Assembly: GCA_001915385.1 (NCBI GenBank)
Contig: MNQK01000027.1
Span: forward strand, 124,001-188,000
Direction: 5' to 3'
DNA: 64,000 nucleotides
From: Bacteroidales bacterium 52_46
Lineage (GTDB): Bacteria; Bacteroidota; Bacteroidia; Bacteroidales; Muribaculaceae
Numbering within the stretch: position 1 is the stretch's first letter; each line of letters opens with the position of its first letter. The notes below the pieces were generated by a model. The model was not told the origin of the DNA and did no database searches. It saw nothing but the letters and a program-made list of their open reading frames with translations. Of this stretch, positions 42,170 through 50,448 are shown one piece after another. The translations under genes were made by a program, and so were the position numbers.

Positions 42170-42899
42170 ATACAATCATACTCATAAAACTTATTGCGGC
42201 ACATCTGACTGGAGATTTTCTTCTCCAGAGTGACAGAATGTGTGTGTAGATAAATTCTCAAACAATTCCAAAGCAAAATACAAAGCCCCCGTTCTTCATT
42301 CCTTGGTTCAGGCAGCTTTGGCATACGTTTTCGTTGCTCGATGGAACTACTGGATTATACCGGTAGTGATTGGTGTAAGCCATTTTGCAATAGATCTGGT
42401 TAAAACAATGTGCAAGAGGAAAGGCTTTATCAGTCTTATATGGGACCAGCTTGCACATTTCTGCGTCACAATTGGCTTGTGGTGGTTCGCTTTTGCAGGT
42501 ATGCCTCAATTTGATATAGCCGATGAAATCGTGTCTTCAAATTTCTGGCTCATCGCTACGGCATACATCGCAGTGCTTGCACCGACCTCCATTTTGATAA
42601 AGTCCTTTATTGAATATGAAAAATGGATGCCATCCGAAACTTCATCGCAAGGCTTACCCAACGCCGGCAAGTGGATTGGATATCTGGAAAGGATACTGAT
42701 TCTGACCTTCATATTCACAGATAATATAGAAGGAATAGGATTCTTATTGGCGGCGAAATCAGTTTTCCGTTTCGGAGAACTGAACAAAGCCAAAGATATT
42801 AAGATTACAGAATATGTACTCATCGGCACATTCGCCAGTTTCACGATTGCCATATTGATTGGTTTCGGTATCAACTGGCTCATTGGCATGAATTTTTAA
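42166..42899 (+). pseudogene. DUF3307 membrane protein, frameshifted in a TG repeat
   Basis: The frame from the ATG at 42166 reads MNTIILIKLIAAHLTGDFLL then QSDRMCV and stops at 42247-42249. The other frame continues the family sequence (DKFSNNSKAKYKAPVLHSLV, GVSHFAIDLVKTMC, WDQLAHF) to a stop at 42899, with several transmembrane helices. The switch lies in ATGTGTGTGTAGA. One fewer TG unit restores a single frame of about 244 codons. The gene is therefore off through repeat slippage, whether as phase variation, decay or a sequencing error. It overlaps satD by 4 nt. Confidence 0.8.
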
Positions 42900-43005
42900 T
42901 AACGCGATATAGATATAGAATTACTTTTTCTCATAGAAGACGAATATCATCTGATTTAACATGTATTAACTTTGATATGCCACGTTTTTTGCACATATTG
43001 AGCCG

Positions 43006-43013
43006 TATCTTTG
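43006..43013 (+). promoter_or_regulatory. -7 element of the DUF1848 gene
   Basis: TATCTTTG lies 18 nt upstream of the ATG at 43032. A second match, TAACTTTG, is at 42967-42974. Confidence 0.5.
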
Positions 43014-43031
43014 TGCATCAACAATTCCACC

Positions 43032-43997
43032 ATGACGAAACATCAGACCATATCTATACGCAACGACAATGGAACGGAAGTTTTAGCGCAGGCTCCTCTG
43101 ATAATCTCGGCAAGCAGAGCTACCGACATTCCGGCGTTTTATGCCGACTGGTTTTTCCGCCGGCTTGACAACGGCTACCTCAGGTGGCGTAATCCTTTCT
43201 CGGGGCACGATAGCTATGTATCGTTCAAGAATTCCCGCTTCATCGTTTTCTGGTCAAAGAATCCTGCGCCTCTGTTATCTCATCTATCCCGGCTTAAAGA
43301 GCGAGAAATCGGGTGCTATATACAATATACTCTTAATGATTACGAGTCCGAAGGCCTTGAACCAAATGTTCCCACCTTAACGCAACGTATTGATACCTTC
43401 CATCGACTCGTTGATGCTCTCGGCATGGGAGCGGTAGTATGGCGTTTTGACCCGCTTATTCTTACTGACAGAATAAACATTGATACTTTATGTGACAAAA
43501 TCTCACGCATCGCCGATGCCTTGGTCGGCTATACGGAAAAACTCGTTTTCAGTTTCGCCGACATTGAGTCGTATAAAAAAGTGTCGCGCAATCTCAGGCA
43601 TAGCGGCATCAATTATCGTGAATGGGATAAAACGACTATGCGCGAATTTGCATCGCGACTCTCGACGTTGAACCGTGATAACTGGAATTTCAACCTGGCA
43701 ACGTGCGCCGAAGCAATTGATCTTTCGGAATATGACATCGAGCATAACCGTTGCATCGACCCGGAACTGATCAGCCGTCTTGCCCCCGATGATGCCGTTC
43801 TGCAGAATTTCCTTTATAACGCAAAGACCGACAGTGGCCAACGTAAGGCGTGCGGCTGCATTCTCTCAAAAGACATCGGCGCTTACAACACTTGCACGCA
43901 CGGTTGTCTCTACTGCTATGCCAACTCTTCTTCCACCTCGGCATTTGAAAATTATAAGAAATCTATCGCTAATCCGAATATTGACTCAATAATATAA
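43032..43997 (+). CDS. DUF1848 protein with C-terminal CxxxCxxC
   Basis: A 321-residue protein of the DUF1848 family: IISASRATDIPAFYADWFF, GYLRWRNPFSG, FIVFWSKNPAPLLSHL, CYIQYTLNDYE and VVWRFDPLIL. Near the C-terminus are ACGCILSKDIG and NTCTHGCLYCYAN. The CxxxCxxC there is the radical-SAM [4Fe-4S] motif in an unusual C-terminal position. It probably binds an iron-sulfur cluster. The substrate is unknown. The true start is the ATG at 43032, since the longer frame begins with TTG and lacks conserved residues. Confidence 0.85.
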   Translation: MTKHQTISIRNDNGTEVLAQAPLIISASRATDIPAFYADWFFRRLDNGYLRWRNPFSGHDSYVSFKNSRFIVFWSKNPAPLLSHLSRLKEREIGCYIQYTLNDYESEGLEPNVPTLTQRIDTFHRLVDALGMGAVVWRFDPLILTDRINIDTLCDKISRIADALVGYTEKLVFSFADIESYKKVSRNLRHSGINYREWDKTTMREFASRLSTLNRDNWNFNLATCAEAIDLSEYDIEHNRCIDPELISRLAPDDAVLQNFLYNAKTDSGQRKACGCILSKDIGAYNTCTHGCLYCYANSSSTSAFENYKKSIANPNIDSII

Positions 43998-44115
43998 TTC
44001 ATGAATTACACACCCAATATACGGAAATCATCACAAACCTTTTTCAGCGTATTGCAAAAAGCAAAGGATTGGTTTGCCTCGCTCAAGGTTTAATCACGGT
44101 GGTCGACCAATAGAT

Positions 44116-44155
44116 TAGCCTCGGAGAGGCGTATTTAAACGCCCCCGCGAGGCTA
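44116..44155. terminator. Hairpin between DUF1848 and the GH66 gene
   Basis: TAGCCTCG (44116-44123) pairs with CGAGGCTA (44148-44155), with an inner GGCGT/ACGCC stem. It is placed between convergent genes and probably terminates one or both, although the T run is weak. Confidence 0.55.
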
Positions 44156-44170
44156 TCATCATTAACCGCC

Positions 44171-46201
44171 TTATTCAAATACAAGCATTGACCAGTAGCG
44201 CAACGACGGAACCGTGACCGTGACGGCATTGCCCTGCTGTACGAACGGAAGCTCTACCGGCACGCACGCGTCGCTGTCAGGCGACGCCACCCACACGCGC
44301 GATACCATCCTGTCCACATCTATGCTCAGTTTGATATTTGTGGTAAGTTCCGGCTCAGGCTGGTCGGCTTTGAGGTCGCGCCAGCTCAGCGAGTTTACTT
44401 TGCGGAAATTCAACAGATGATATACGAGCTGACCCTTCTGCGTCTCGGTACCGCGCACTACAATCCTGCGCGGTTGCGGACCTTTCTGATAGTTCCACAC
44501 GCTCACGGCCGGAGTATCCGCCATAGGAGTGATATTCGGCGTAAGTTCACGCTTAGTGTCGTAAATCAGCGTTTCATAAGCGGTAGCGAAGTCGTAATAT
44601 CTTGTTATTGACTCCGTCAACCCCGAGCCGATGCGCAGATTGGTATTGGGGAAGTACTCATTGCATAGCATATTGCCTCCCGAACCAAGTTCAAGATGGC
44701 CGGCACCGAGAGCGAATATGCATGCATCCGTAAGCAGTACACCGTGCGGATTGAACTCCTTGCCCCAGTTGTCTTTGCCATAATCATAGTTCATATAGTT
44801 GGCGAATACCGTGCGCACCGTATTGCCCGACGCCTTGTCGTTGTCAAACACAATCCAGTACAGATCCATGAACGAATGCGTATCGGCCCAGCATTCATTA
44901 TAGCATACGTCAATCACACCCGAAGAAGCAATGCCCGAAGCACCGTATTTCGATACACTGTTCATGATAAGTCTCTTATCCGGATGGCCGTTTTTAAGTG
45001 CCTTCAGCAGCGAGGGAAATCTGTCGCAAAGGTTGAACCGGTTGCCCCAGTAGTCGTATGTATCGTCGCCTCGGTATCCGACCTGGTCAACCTGAAAACC
45101 GTCGAAATCGAGATTGTCATACACCTCGCGGTTGCGCCCCACCAGATAAGCCTGCCATTCGGCATTTCCCGGGTCAACGAACGATATGTTGCTCTTCCAC
45201 TCTTTTGGCAAAGTGTGATAATCCTTTTGCGAATGATTGCCGTCACGGTAATAATACCACTCCTCTTTCACCCCGTCGGCGGCCGCACCTGCATTTTCAA
45301 GCGCTCCGAAACCGAGATTGTAGAAAAACGACTCCATATTGAAAGCATGCTGCACTTCGATATTCTTCTTGACCACTTCCAGCGACACCTCACGGCGCGC
45401 TATGTCGGTGTACACGGCATCGCCGCAATAAGGTCTGTGGTGGCTCAGGTGCCAGTCCTGGAACTGCACGGCATTGATATGGCGCCGGTTGAGAAACGCG
45501 ATGTCACCGGTCACTCCGTCAAGTCTCGACGGCTCATACCACGCCGTGTAGCCGTAACGCGGGAAACGTTTCCAGTCCGACGACACATCCACTCCGATCG
45601 AGCCGTGGATATGCTCGTTGCCGTCGGCATCAAGTGAATATACATCCACGAGATACCCCTCGAAATCATCGGCCGGAGGAGTCCACGCCCACCATTCCTG
45701 CACCAGAGGATGCTCCTCAATGACATCTGCGCCACGGCGGTAACGCACCGTCGCTCCCGGCACATCCCTGAACTTGGAAGCCTGTATCCACACCTCCTGT
45801 CCCGGCACATACCGCGCCTTGTCTGTCCAAAGGTCAAACTCATCTATCGAGGATACCCCTGCCGGACGTTTTATATCCTGTGATACCTCCACCCTGTCAG
45901 GCGATTCAAGGAGCTGGTAATAGGAATTCCCCTCGTTGACGAGGTCTTTGTTGCCTGCGGGGCCGAGACGCAATGGCGTCCCCCCCTCGCCTTTATCTGA
46001 AATACAGAAATACGTTCCGTCGGCCACATTCAGCGTAGCTACATGGAAACTTCCGTCAGGCATAGCCGTCATAGGTACGGCCGATACCGGAGGCCACTGT
46101 ATATTTTTATCTCCCGTAGCTATCTCAAGTGACTGGGCGCTGGCAATATTGGCGGCCGTCAGCATGGCCGGAACTATGAGCAGTCTGCGAAATCTGTTCA
46201 T
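44171..46201 (-). CDS. GH66 dextranase/cycloisomaltooligosaccharide glucanotransferase-like
   Basis: A 676-residue secreted glycoside hydrolase acting on alpha-1,6-glucan. A signal peptide and an N-terminal beta-sandwich (about 120-210) precede the (beta/alpha)8 barrel: FPRYGYTAWYEPS, INAVQFQDWHLSHHRPY and YNLGFGALE. The nucleophile is Asp372 in FDGFQVDQVG, the acid/base Glu436 in CYNECWAD. FANYMNYDYGKDNWG and the aromatic C-terminal sandwich domain follow. These motifs are those of GH66. Whether it hydrolyses or cyclises dextran is not visible. It overlaps the SusE/F-like gene by 4 nt. Confidence 0.88.
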   Translation of the reverse strand: MNRFRRLLIVPAMLTAANIASAQSLEIATGDKNIQWPPVSAVPMTAMPDGSFHVATLNVADGTYFCISDKGEGGTPLRLGPAGNKDLVNEGNSYYQLLESPDRVEVSQDIKRPAGVSSIDEFDLWTDKARYVPGQEVWIQASKFRDVPGATVRYRRGADVIEEHPLVQEWWAWTPPADDFEGYLVDVYSLDADGNEHIHGSIGVDVSSDWKRFPRYGYTAWYEPSRLDGVTGDIAFLNRRHINAVQFQDWHLSHHRPYCGDAVYTDIARREVSLEVVKKNIEVQHAFNMESFFYNLGFGALENAGAAADGVKEEWYYYRDGNHSQKDYHTLPKEWKSNISFVDPGNAEWQAYLVGRNREVYDNLDFDGFQVDQVGYRGDDTYDYWGNRFNLCDRFPSLLKALKNGHPDKRLIMNSVSKYGASGIASSGVIDVCYNECWADTHSFMDLYWIVFDNDKASGNTVRTVFANYMNYDYGKDNWGKEFNPHGVLLTDACIFALGAGHLELGSGGNMLCNEYFPNTNLRIGSGLTESITRYYDFATAYETLIYDTKRELTPNITPMADTPAVSVWNYQKGPQPRRIVVRGTETQKGQLVYHLLNFRKVNSLSWRDLKADQPEPELTTNIKLSIDVDRMVSRVWVASPDSDACVPVELPFVQQGNAVTVTVPSLRYWSMLVFE

Positions 46202-47517
46202 CTTACAATGAGTTTAAATGTTTTTAAATCAACCACAACGATATATATTCCGGGAGAGACCGACGTGCGGGCCGACGTAGATATAACCCGGCCATATACA
46301 TCGGCGACTGAAACATGCCCGTACTCCCCCTCAACCGTGATGTCACGTCCCTCGACAGAAACACGTACACCGGAATCATCTGTAATATTTTCCGCTCCGG
46401 TTACGGTCATCATGGCCGACACCGACGGAGTGTTGCCGCTGAAATCGGCCAGCACATTATAATTTCCTGTCTGGCCGACCGTATAACTGTTTCCGTGCAT
46501 GGGAGCGACATTGCCTGTGGCGCCCGACGATATGTCGACATCGGTATTCGGGCTGAAACAATACTCTTCCGGGCATGACTCATCGGCATAAAGTTTGTAA
46601 TAATTACCTTTTTCCATATACACCTGCCCGGAAAAACGCCCTTCTTCGCCTCCGTATGCCTGCAACGGCGTTACCTTGCCGTCAAGCGAACGCACAAACA
46701 GCCGCTTCGGCACCGCGCCGAAATAAAGATGGCGTCCGCTGCGGTCGGCCGCAACGACATAGCGCCCGCTTGCTGCCGTAAATGCTCCGGCAAGTGAGGG
46801 ACCTGCCTGCGCGGACACCGTCACCGACGGCTCCTGCATATTGAACCGCAGCGTGTACCGTCCGCTATGCGGCACTATGAATTTATGGTCATTCTCACCG
46901 TTTTCATTATATACAAGCCCGTGACGACCGTCTGTGAACGCCTCGTCGTGAGCAGGAGCATTGTAGCACGGCGACCAGTTGTTGCCTGCAAGAAACTTTA
47001 TTTCGCCGGCCTGAAGCAATCCTGTCCATTCCACTACGCCCTCATCATCGGCAAATACCGGAATATTCTGCGACGGACTGCTCCACCCGCGCACCGCCGA
47101 TCCGACCATCAGCATGACGGGACGGCGGAACTTGATAGTCATGGGATTTGTCGACATGTTGGCGATGATACGGCATTCCCCGACTTCTGGATTCCAGAAC
47201 TTAAAATCATACCGTCCCTGACCCGATGAATTATCGACCAACGTATAAGTCTGCCCCGCTTCCACCCGCTGATTCTCATTCTCCGCCACAAGAGAAGAAT
47301 TGTAATCGCCAAGGCGGTTAAGGAATTTGAACTCACCTTCACCAAGATAACCGTCCCAGATAAAGGTGCCATAGCCAATCGAAACCATCTCCTCCGGCAG
47401 ATCGGGAGTCCATTGCCCGTCAGTAGCGGCAGGCCCGACAATATAGAGGTGGTTCATGTCGACAGCCGTGGCACCCGCGGCTATCGACAAAGATATAAAC
47501 AGTTGAAAAAATCTCAT
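46198..47517 (-). CDS. SusE/SusF-like glycan-binding protein
   Basis: A 439-residue secreted protein with repeated SusE/F-type starch-binding modules: LYIVGPAATDGQWTPDLPEE, EGEFKFLNRLGDYN, MLMVGSAVRGWSSPSQNIPV, AGEIKFLAGNNWSPCYNAP and PHSGRYTLRFNMQEPSVTV. The C-terminal ~70 residues (VSVADVYGRVISTSA to TFKLIVR) resemble a T9SS-type sorting tail rather than a lipoprotein anchor. Signal peptide at 1-18. It probably binds alpha-glucan for the co-transcribed GH66 enzyme. Confidence 0.8.
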   Translation of the reverse strand: MRFFQLFISLSIAAGATAVDMNHLYIVGPAATDGQWTPDLPEEMVSIGYGTFIWDGYLGEGEFKFLNRLGDYNSSLVAENENQRVEAGQTYTLVDNSSGQGRYDFKFWNPEVGECRIIANMSTNPMTIKFRRPVMLMVGSAVRGWSSPSQNIPVFADDEGVVEWTGLLQAGEIKFLAGNNWSPCYNAPAHDEAFTDGRHGLVYNENGENDHKFIVPHSGRYTLRFNMQEPSVTVSAQAGPSLAGAFTAASGRYVVAADRSGRHLYFGAVPKRLFVRSLDGKVTPLQAYGGEEGRFSGQVYMEKGNYYKLYADESCPEEYCFSPNTDVDISSGATGNVAPMHGNSYTVGQTGNYNVLADFSGNTPSVSAMMTVTGAENITDDSGVRVSVEGRDITVEGEYGHVSVADVYGRVISTSARTSVSPGIYIVVVDLKTFKLIVR

Positions 47518-47562
47518 TGTATGATTATAGGGTGGATGCTGTTGAAGCGATTAGACAATCTC

Positions 47563-48450
47563 TTAAAATATTATTTTCTGTGCTTTGCCACCGGATACCT
47601 TGATTACCAGAGCACCTTTTTCGGGATTTGTCACACGCATACCCTGCATATTGTAATAGACAGCTTCCACCGATGCGTCGACCTCTATTTCAGCCACGCC
47701 AGCTGATGACGGAAGGATACTGATTGTATTGTCGACAATATTGGCTGTAACATCATACTTTCCGGCGGTCGTGATTTCCCACTGGTTGTCGCCGTCGGCA
47801 TTAAGTATCATCTTCGTCGCGTCGTTAGCATCGCGGAAATACCAGTATTTGCCGTTCCATGTTCCGGCGCCCTTGATAGCCCAGTTTATTTTAAATACTC
47901 CGGCATTCATCATTTCGTCCTTGGCAGTGAATACGTATGGCTCTGCTGCATTTTGACGCATGACGTGTCCCTGGTCACAGCTATAGTTTGACTCGAATGT
48001 GCTGCCTACCATAAACAGCGCGCAATACGGGATATGCGTCTGCTGGTATTCCGACTTCACTATTGTTGCGGTGAGCGACTCGGTGTCGACATTAATGAGA
48101 TAGTTGGCACTCTCGGTCACATGTATTTTATTATCATCTCCGTCCACCATCAGCGATACTTTCCCTTCTGCATCAGGGGTAGCATTTGCCGAGACCGAAT
48201 GAAATTCTTTATTGCCGAAATCGTATGTAGTGAGAAATTTGAAATCCTTGTCTGCTTCAAGGTATACGGTCCCGGTATAGACCTTGTCATTTTCCGCAGT
48301 CGCTACAAGTGCGGTAGCATCGTCAAGCGACCACCCGTAAGATAAAGCATCGCCTGCAAGGAAAAGTAAATCCTGACGGTTCTGAGCATTCATGGTAGAG
48401 GCACCTGCAAGCATAATGGCGCCGATTGTTAGTTTGGTAAAGATTTTCAT
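47563..48450 (-). CDS. SusE/SusF-like secreted protein with sorting tail
   Basis: 295 residues. The signal peptide (about 1-22) is followed by two SusF-like modules (LLFLAGDALSYGWSLDDATA, DKDFKFLTTYDFGN, then ALFMVGSTFESNY, GVFKINWAIKGAGTWNGKYW). A C-terminal YYNMQGMRVTNPEKGALVIK tail is typical of Bacteroidales type IX or sorting segments. It is first of a three-gene minus-strand unit with the next SusE/F-like protein (45-nt gap) and GH66. Glycan binding is inferred from module pattern. Confidence 0.78.
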   Translation of the reverse strand: MKIFTKLTIGAIMLAGASTMNAQNRQDLLFLAGDALSYGWSLDDATALVATAENDKVYTGTVYLEADKDFKFLTTYDFGNKEFHSVSANATPDAEGKVSLMVDGDDNKIHVTESANYLINVDTESLTATIVKSEYQQTHIPYCALFMVGSTFESNYSCDQGHVMRQNAAEPYVFTAKDEMMNAGVFKINWAIKGAGTWNGKYWYFRDANDATKMILNADGDNQWEITTAGKYDVTANIVDNTISILPSSAGVAEIEVDASVEAVYYNMQGMRVTNPEKGALVIKVSGGKAQKIIF

Positions 48451-48493
48451 AAGCTTATATTTAAAGTTAAGTATCTCTAAAAAAATGACAATA

Positions 48494-48501
48494 CAAAATT
48501 A
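48494..48501 (-). promoter_or_regulatory. -7 element of the GH66 operon
   Basis: Minus-strand TAATTTTG matches TAnnTTTG, 44 nt upstream of the first gene. No -33 TTG is seen at the best distance. Confidence 0.45.
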
Positions 48502-48660
48502 ACATTGAAATATCCGAAATTTACATCAAAATGTGACAATGGAGTAAATATGTAGTCAATACACCTGTATTCATAACAATAACATTCTAATAACCATCAG
48601 TTTACCATTCAACTTCAACCGCAAAAATATAGTAATTGAAATGCCCGTAAACATATAGCG

Positions 48661-48696
48661 AGGCGATTGACCGATAGCTATATCAGTCAATCGCCT
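48661..48696. other. Hairpin in the 48.45-48.78 kb intergenic region
   Basis: AGGCGATTGAC (48661-48671) pairs with GTCAATCGCCT (48686-48696) around a 14-nt loop. There is no T run. The rest of this 332-bp gap holds the GH66 promoter, the short family A repeat, and nothing else I can support. Confidence 0.55.
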
Positions 48697-48722
48697 GCAA
48701 TATAAAACTACAGCTGCTAATA

Positions 48723-48746
48723 GTAGCCGCGGTTTGTAACCGCGGA
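48723..48746. repeat. Dispersed palindromic repeat, family A (minimal copy)
   Basis: GTAGCCGCGGTT-TGT-AACCGCGGA forms a perfect 8-bp hairpin. It has the same sequence as the inner and outer arms at 348-458 and 49297-49380. Confidence 0.65.
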
Positions 48747-48782
48747 AAAACCGGTAAAAAATTCCCTTCTGACAGCACTATA

Positions 48783-49190
48783 TCAGTATGTCATCACGGG
48801 AGCAATCTCCTTGGCCTGCTCTATCATGCGCTCTATTTCCGACACAGCGGGCACACGGTTGCAAAGATTTTTTGCATCATTGACTTCGACAAGGCGTTCA
48901 TGCAGATTAGCAGCCACACGGTGACGCAACTCCTTGACGGTATCCACTCCGGCAGCTTCGAGCAATTCGGCAAACTGTCCTGCCACCCCTTTGATTCGGA
49001 ACAAATCGGCATGGTTGGCCCATTTCAATATCAGTTTTTCAGATATGCCGGTTTCTTCGGCCAGCGCGGCACGGCCTTTCTTTGATGCGGCCTTGTCAAG
49101 CAAATCTTCTGTCGTCTTCACGCCTGCAGCCTCAAGCTTACGGGCAAATGCCCCGCCTATTCCTTCTATTTCTTCAATCTTGTATGCCAT
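48783..49190 (-). CDS. DUF4332 helix-hairpin-helix protein
   Basis: A 135-residue protein with two tandem helix-hairpin-helix-like units: IEEIEGIGGAFARKLEAAGV and LFRIKGVAGQFAELLEAAGV, each followed by a helix (KTTEDLLDKAASKK, DTVKELRHRVAANL). This is the DUF4332 layout, related to non-specific DNA-binding HhH folds. Its role is unknown. It stands alone between family A repeats. Confidence 0.82.
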   Translation of the reverse strand: MAYKIEEIEGIGGAFARKLEAAGVKTTEDLLDKAASKKGRAALAEETGISEKLILKWANHADLFRIKGVAGQFAELLEAAGVDTVKELRHRVAANLHERLVEVNDAKNLCNRVPAVSEIERMIEQAKEIAPVMTY

Positions 49191-49296
49191 AGCGTTAGAT
49201 TTTTAATGTGTGTCTATAATTAACAATCAAGCACAACGGTTTGTTGTAAAAAATACCTAAGCAAAGTTGACCGGGGGAAGGTGTTGCAGAACTATA

Positions 49297-49380
49297 CTTT
49301 CCGCGGTTAAAAACCGCGGCTACTATGCAAAGTTTCTGATAATCAGCTACGTAGTAGCCGTGGTTCTCAACCGCGGAAAG
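49297..49380. repeat. Dispersed palindromic repeat, family A (copy 3)
   Basis: CTTTCCGCGGTT at the left end pairs with AACCGCGGAAAG at the right; AACCGCGGCTACTA and GTAGCCGTGGTT form the inner pair. The layout is the same as at 348-458. The rest of 49191-49506 holds only the downstream promoter. Confidence 0.7.
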
Positions 49381-49442
49381 CTAAAACCGAGTTTTGCAAC
49401 ATCCACAGTAATTTTCTGTAATAAAGGTTGTCACTTATAATT

Positions 49443-49472
49443 TTGAACAGTTGCCTAAAATTAGTAGCTTTG
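49443..49472 (+). promoter_or_regulatory. Promoter of the esterase gene
   Basis: A TTG at 49443-49445 lies 19 bp before TAGCTTTG (49465-49472), a textbook Bacteroidetes promoter, 35 nt upstream of the ATG. The TTTTGAACAGTTGCCTAA segment across it matches the hairpin arm at 20793-20810. Confidence 0.75.
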
Positions 49473-49506
49473 CAGCAAAAGATTGATATTAGAATTTAAA
49501 TTAAAT

Positions 49507-50442
49507 ATGAGAAAAACTGTATCAGCCCTAATTTTTTGCATGGTGGCATTTATGTCATCATGGGCTTCCAGCAAGACAACCGAGATTTACAACATCGCCG
49601 GAAACGACACACTGCGTCTCGACTTCTACCCTGCGGCATCACCCGCGCCCTCTCCCGTAATGATTTTTGCTTTCGGTGGAGGATTTAAAGGTGGCGACCG
49701 AGCCGATAGCTCCTACATCCCCATGTTTGAATATCTGACCCGCAACGGCGTGGCAGTCGTATCGGTCGACTACCGCACTCTGCTTAAAGACGTTCCCGCA
49801 CAGGAAATGATGACACCCGAAGGCTTCAAGTCTCATCTCGCATCGGCCATACAGGCCGCCACCACCGACTTCCTCACAGCCACCGGCTATGTCATATCAA
49901 AATCTTCACAGTGGAATATCGACCCTGACCTGATTTTCGCATGCGGCTCGAGTGCCGGAGCCATAACCGTACTCCAGGCCGAAGACACATTGTGCAACGA
50001 CAAGATATATTACGCCGGCGTCGGCCTTCCCCACGATTTCAATTACGCAGGTGTCATATCGATGGCTGGAGCCGTATGCTCCGACGGAGCGCCGCAGTGG
50101 CAGATGACCCCATGCCCCATCCTGCTGTTCCACGGCGACGCCGACAGCGTGGTGCCATTCGAGAAAGCCACTTTGGGCGACTTCGGACTCTGGGGTTCCA
50201 AATCCATAAGCACTGCGCTCAGACAGAAAGAGATTCCCCACGCTTTCCACCGCGTCAACGGCGCGTCACATGAGATAGCTATCGCGCCGTGCACTGGATA
50301 TTGCGGCGAAATCTATGATTTTATACGAGCCGTATGCAACCGCACGTTCAATAAAATCGAAGAAACCGTATCGTCCGTACCCGGCCTCAACGGCTACAAA
50401 ACCGACTTCACCATCGTCGACTATATCAAATCCAATCTCTGA
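49507..50442 (+). CDS. Secreted alpha/beta-hydrolase (carboxylesterase-like)
   Basis: A 311-residue predicted secreted esterase. Signal peptide at 1-20. The oxyanion region is FAFGGGFKGGDR, and the nucleophile elbow CGSSAGAI carries the catalytic Ser. LLFHGDADSVVPF holds the acid Asp and RVNGASHEIA the catalytic His. The layout fits carbohydrate or lipid esterases of the BD-FAE/peptidase S9-like type. The frame extends to a TTG 24 nt upstream, but the ATG at 49507 begins the signal peptide. It faces the GH13 gene and may act on the same glycans. Confidence 0.82.
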   Translation: MRKTVSALIFCMVAFMSSWASSKTTEIYNIAGNDTLRLDFYPAASPAPSPVMIFAFGGGFKGGDRADSSYIPMFEYLTRNGVAVVSVDYRTLLKDVPAQEMMTPEGFKSHLASAIQAATTDFLTATGYVISKSSQWNIDPDLIFACGSSAGAITVLQAEDTLCNDKIYYAGVGLPHDFNYAGVISMAGAVCSDGAPQWQMTPCPILLFHGDADSVVPFEKATLGDFGLWGSKSISTALRQKEIPHAFHRVNGASHEIAIAPCTGYCGEIYDFIRAVCNRTFNKIEETVSSVPGLNGYKTDFTIVDYIKSNL

Positions 50443-50448
50443 CCTGAC

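Noticed and set aside
44696..45637. 313-residue plus-strand frame opposite the GH66 gene
   Set aside because: It is antisense to a gene with the complete catalytic motifs, and has no start context or domain.
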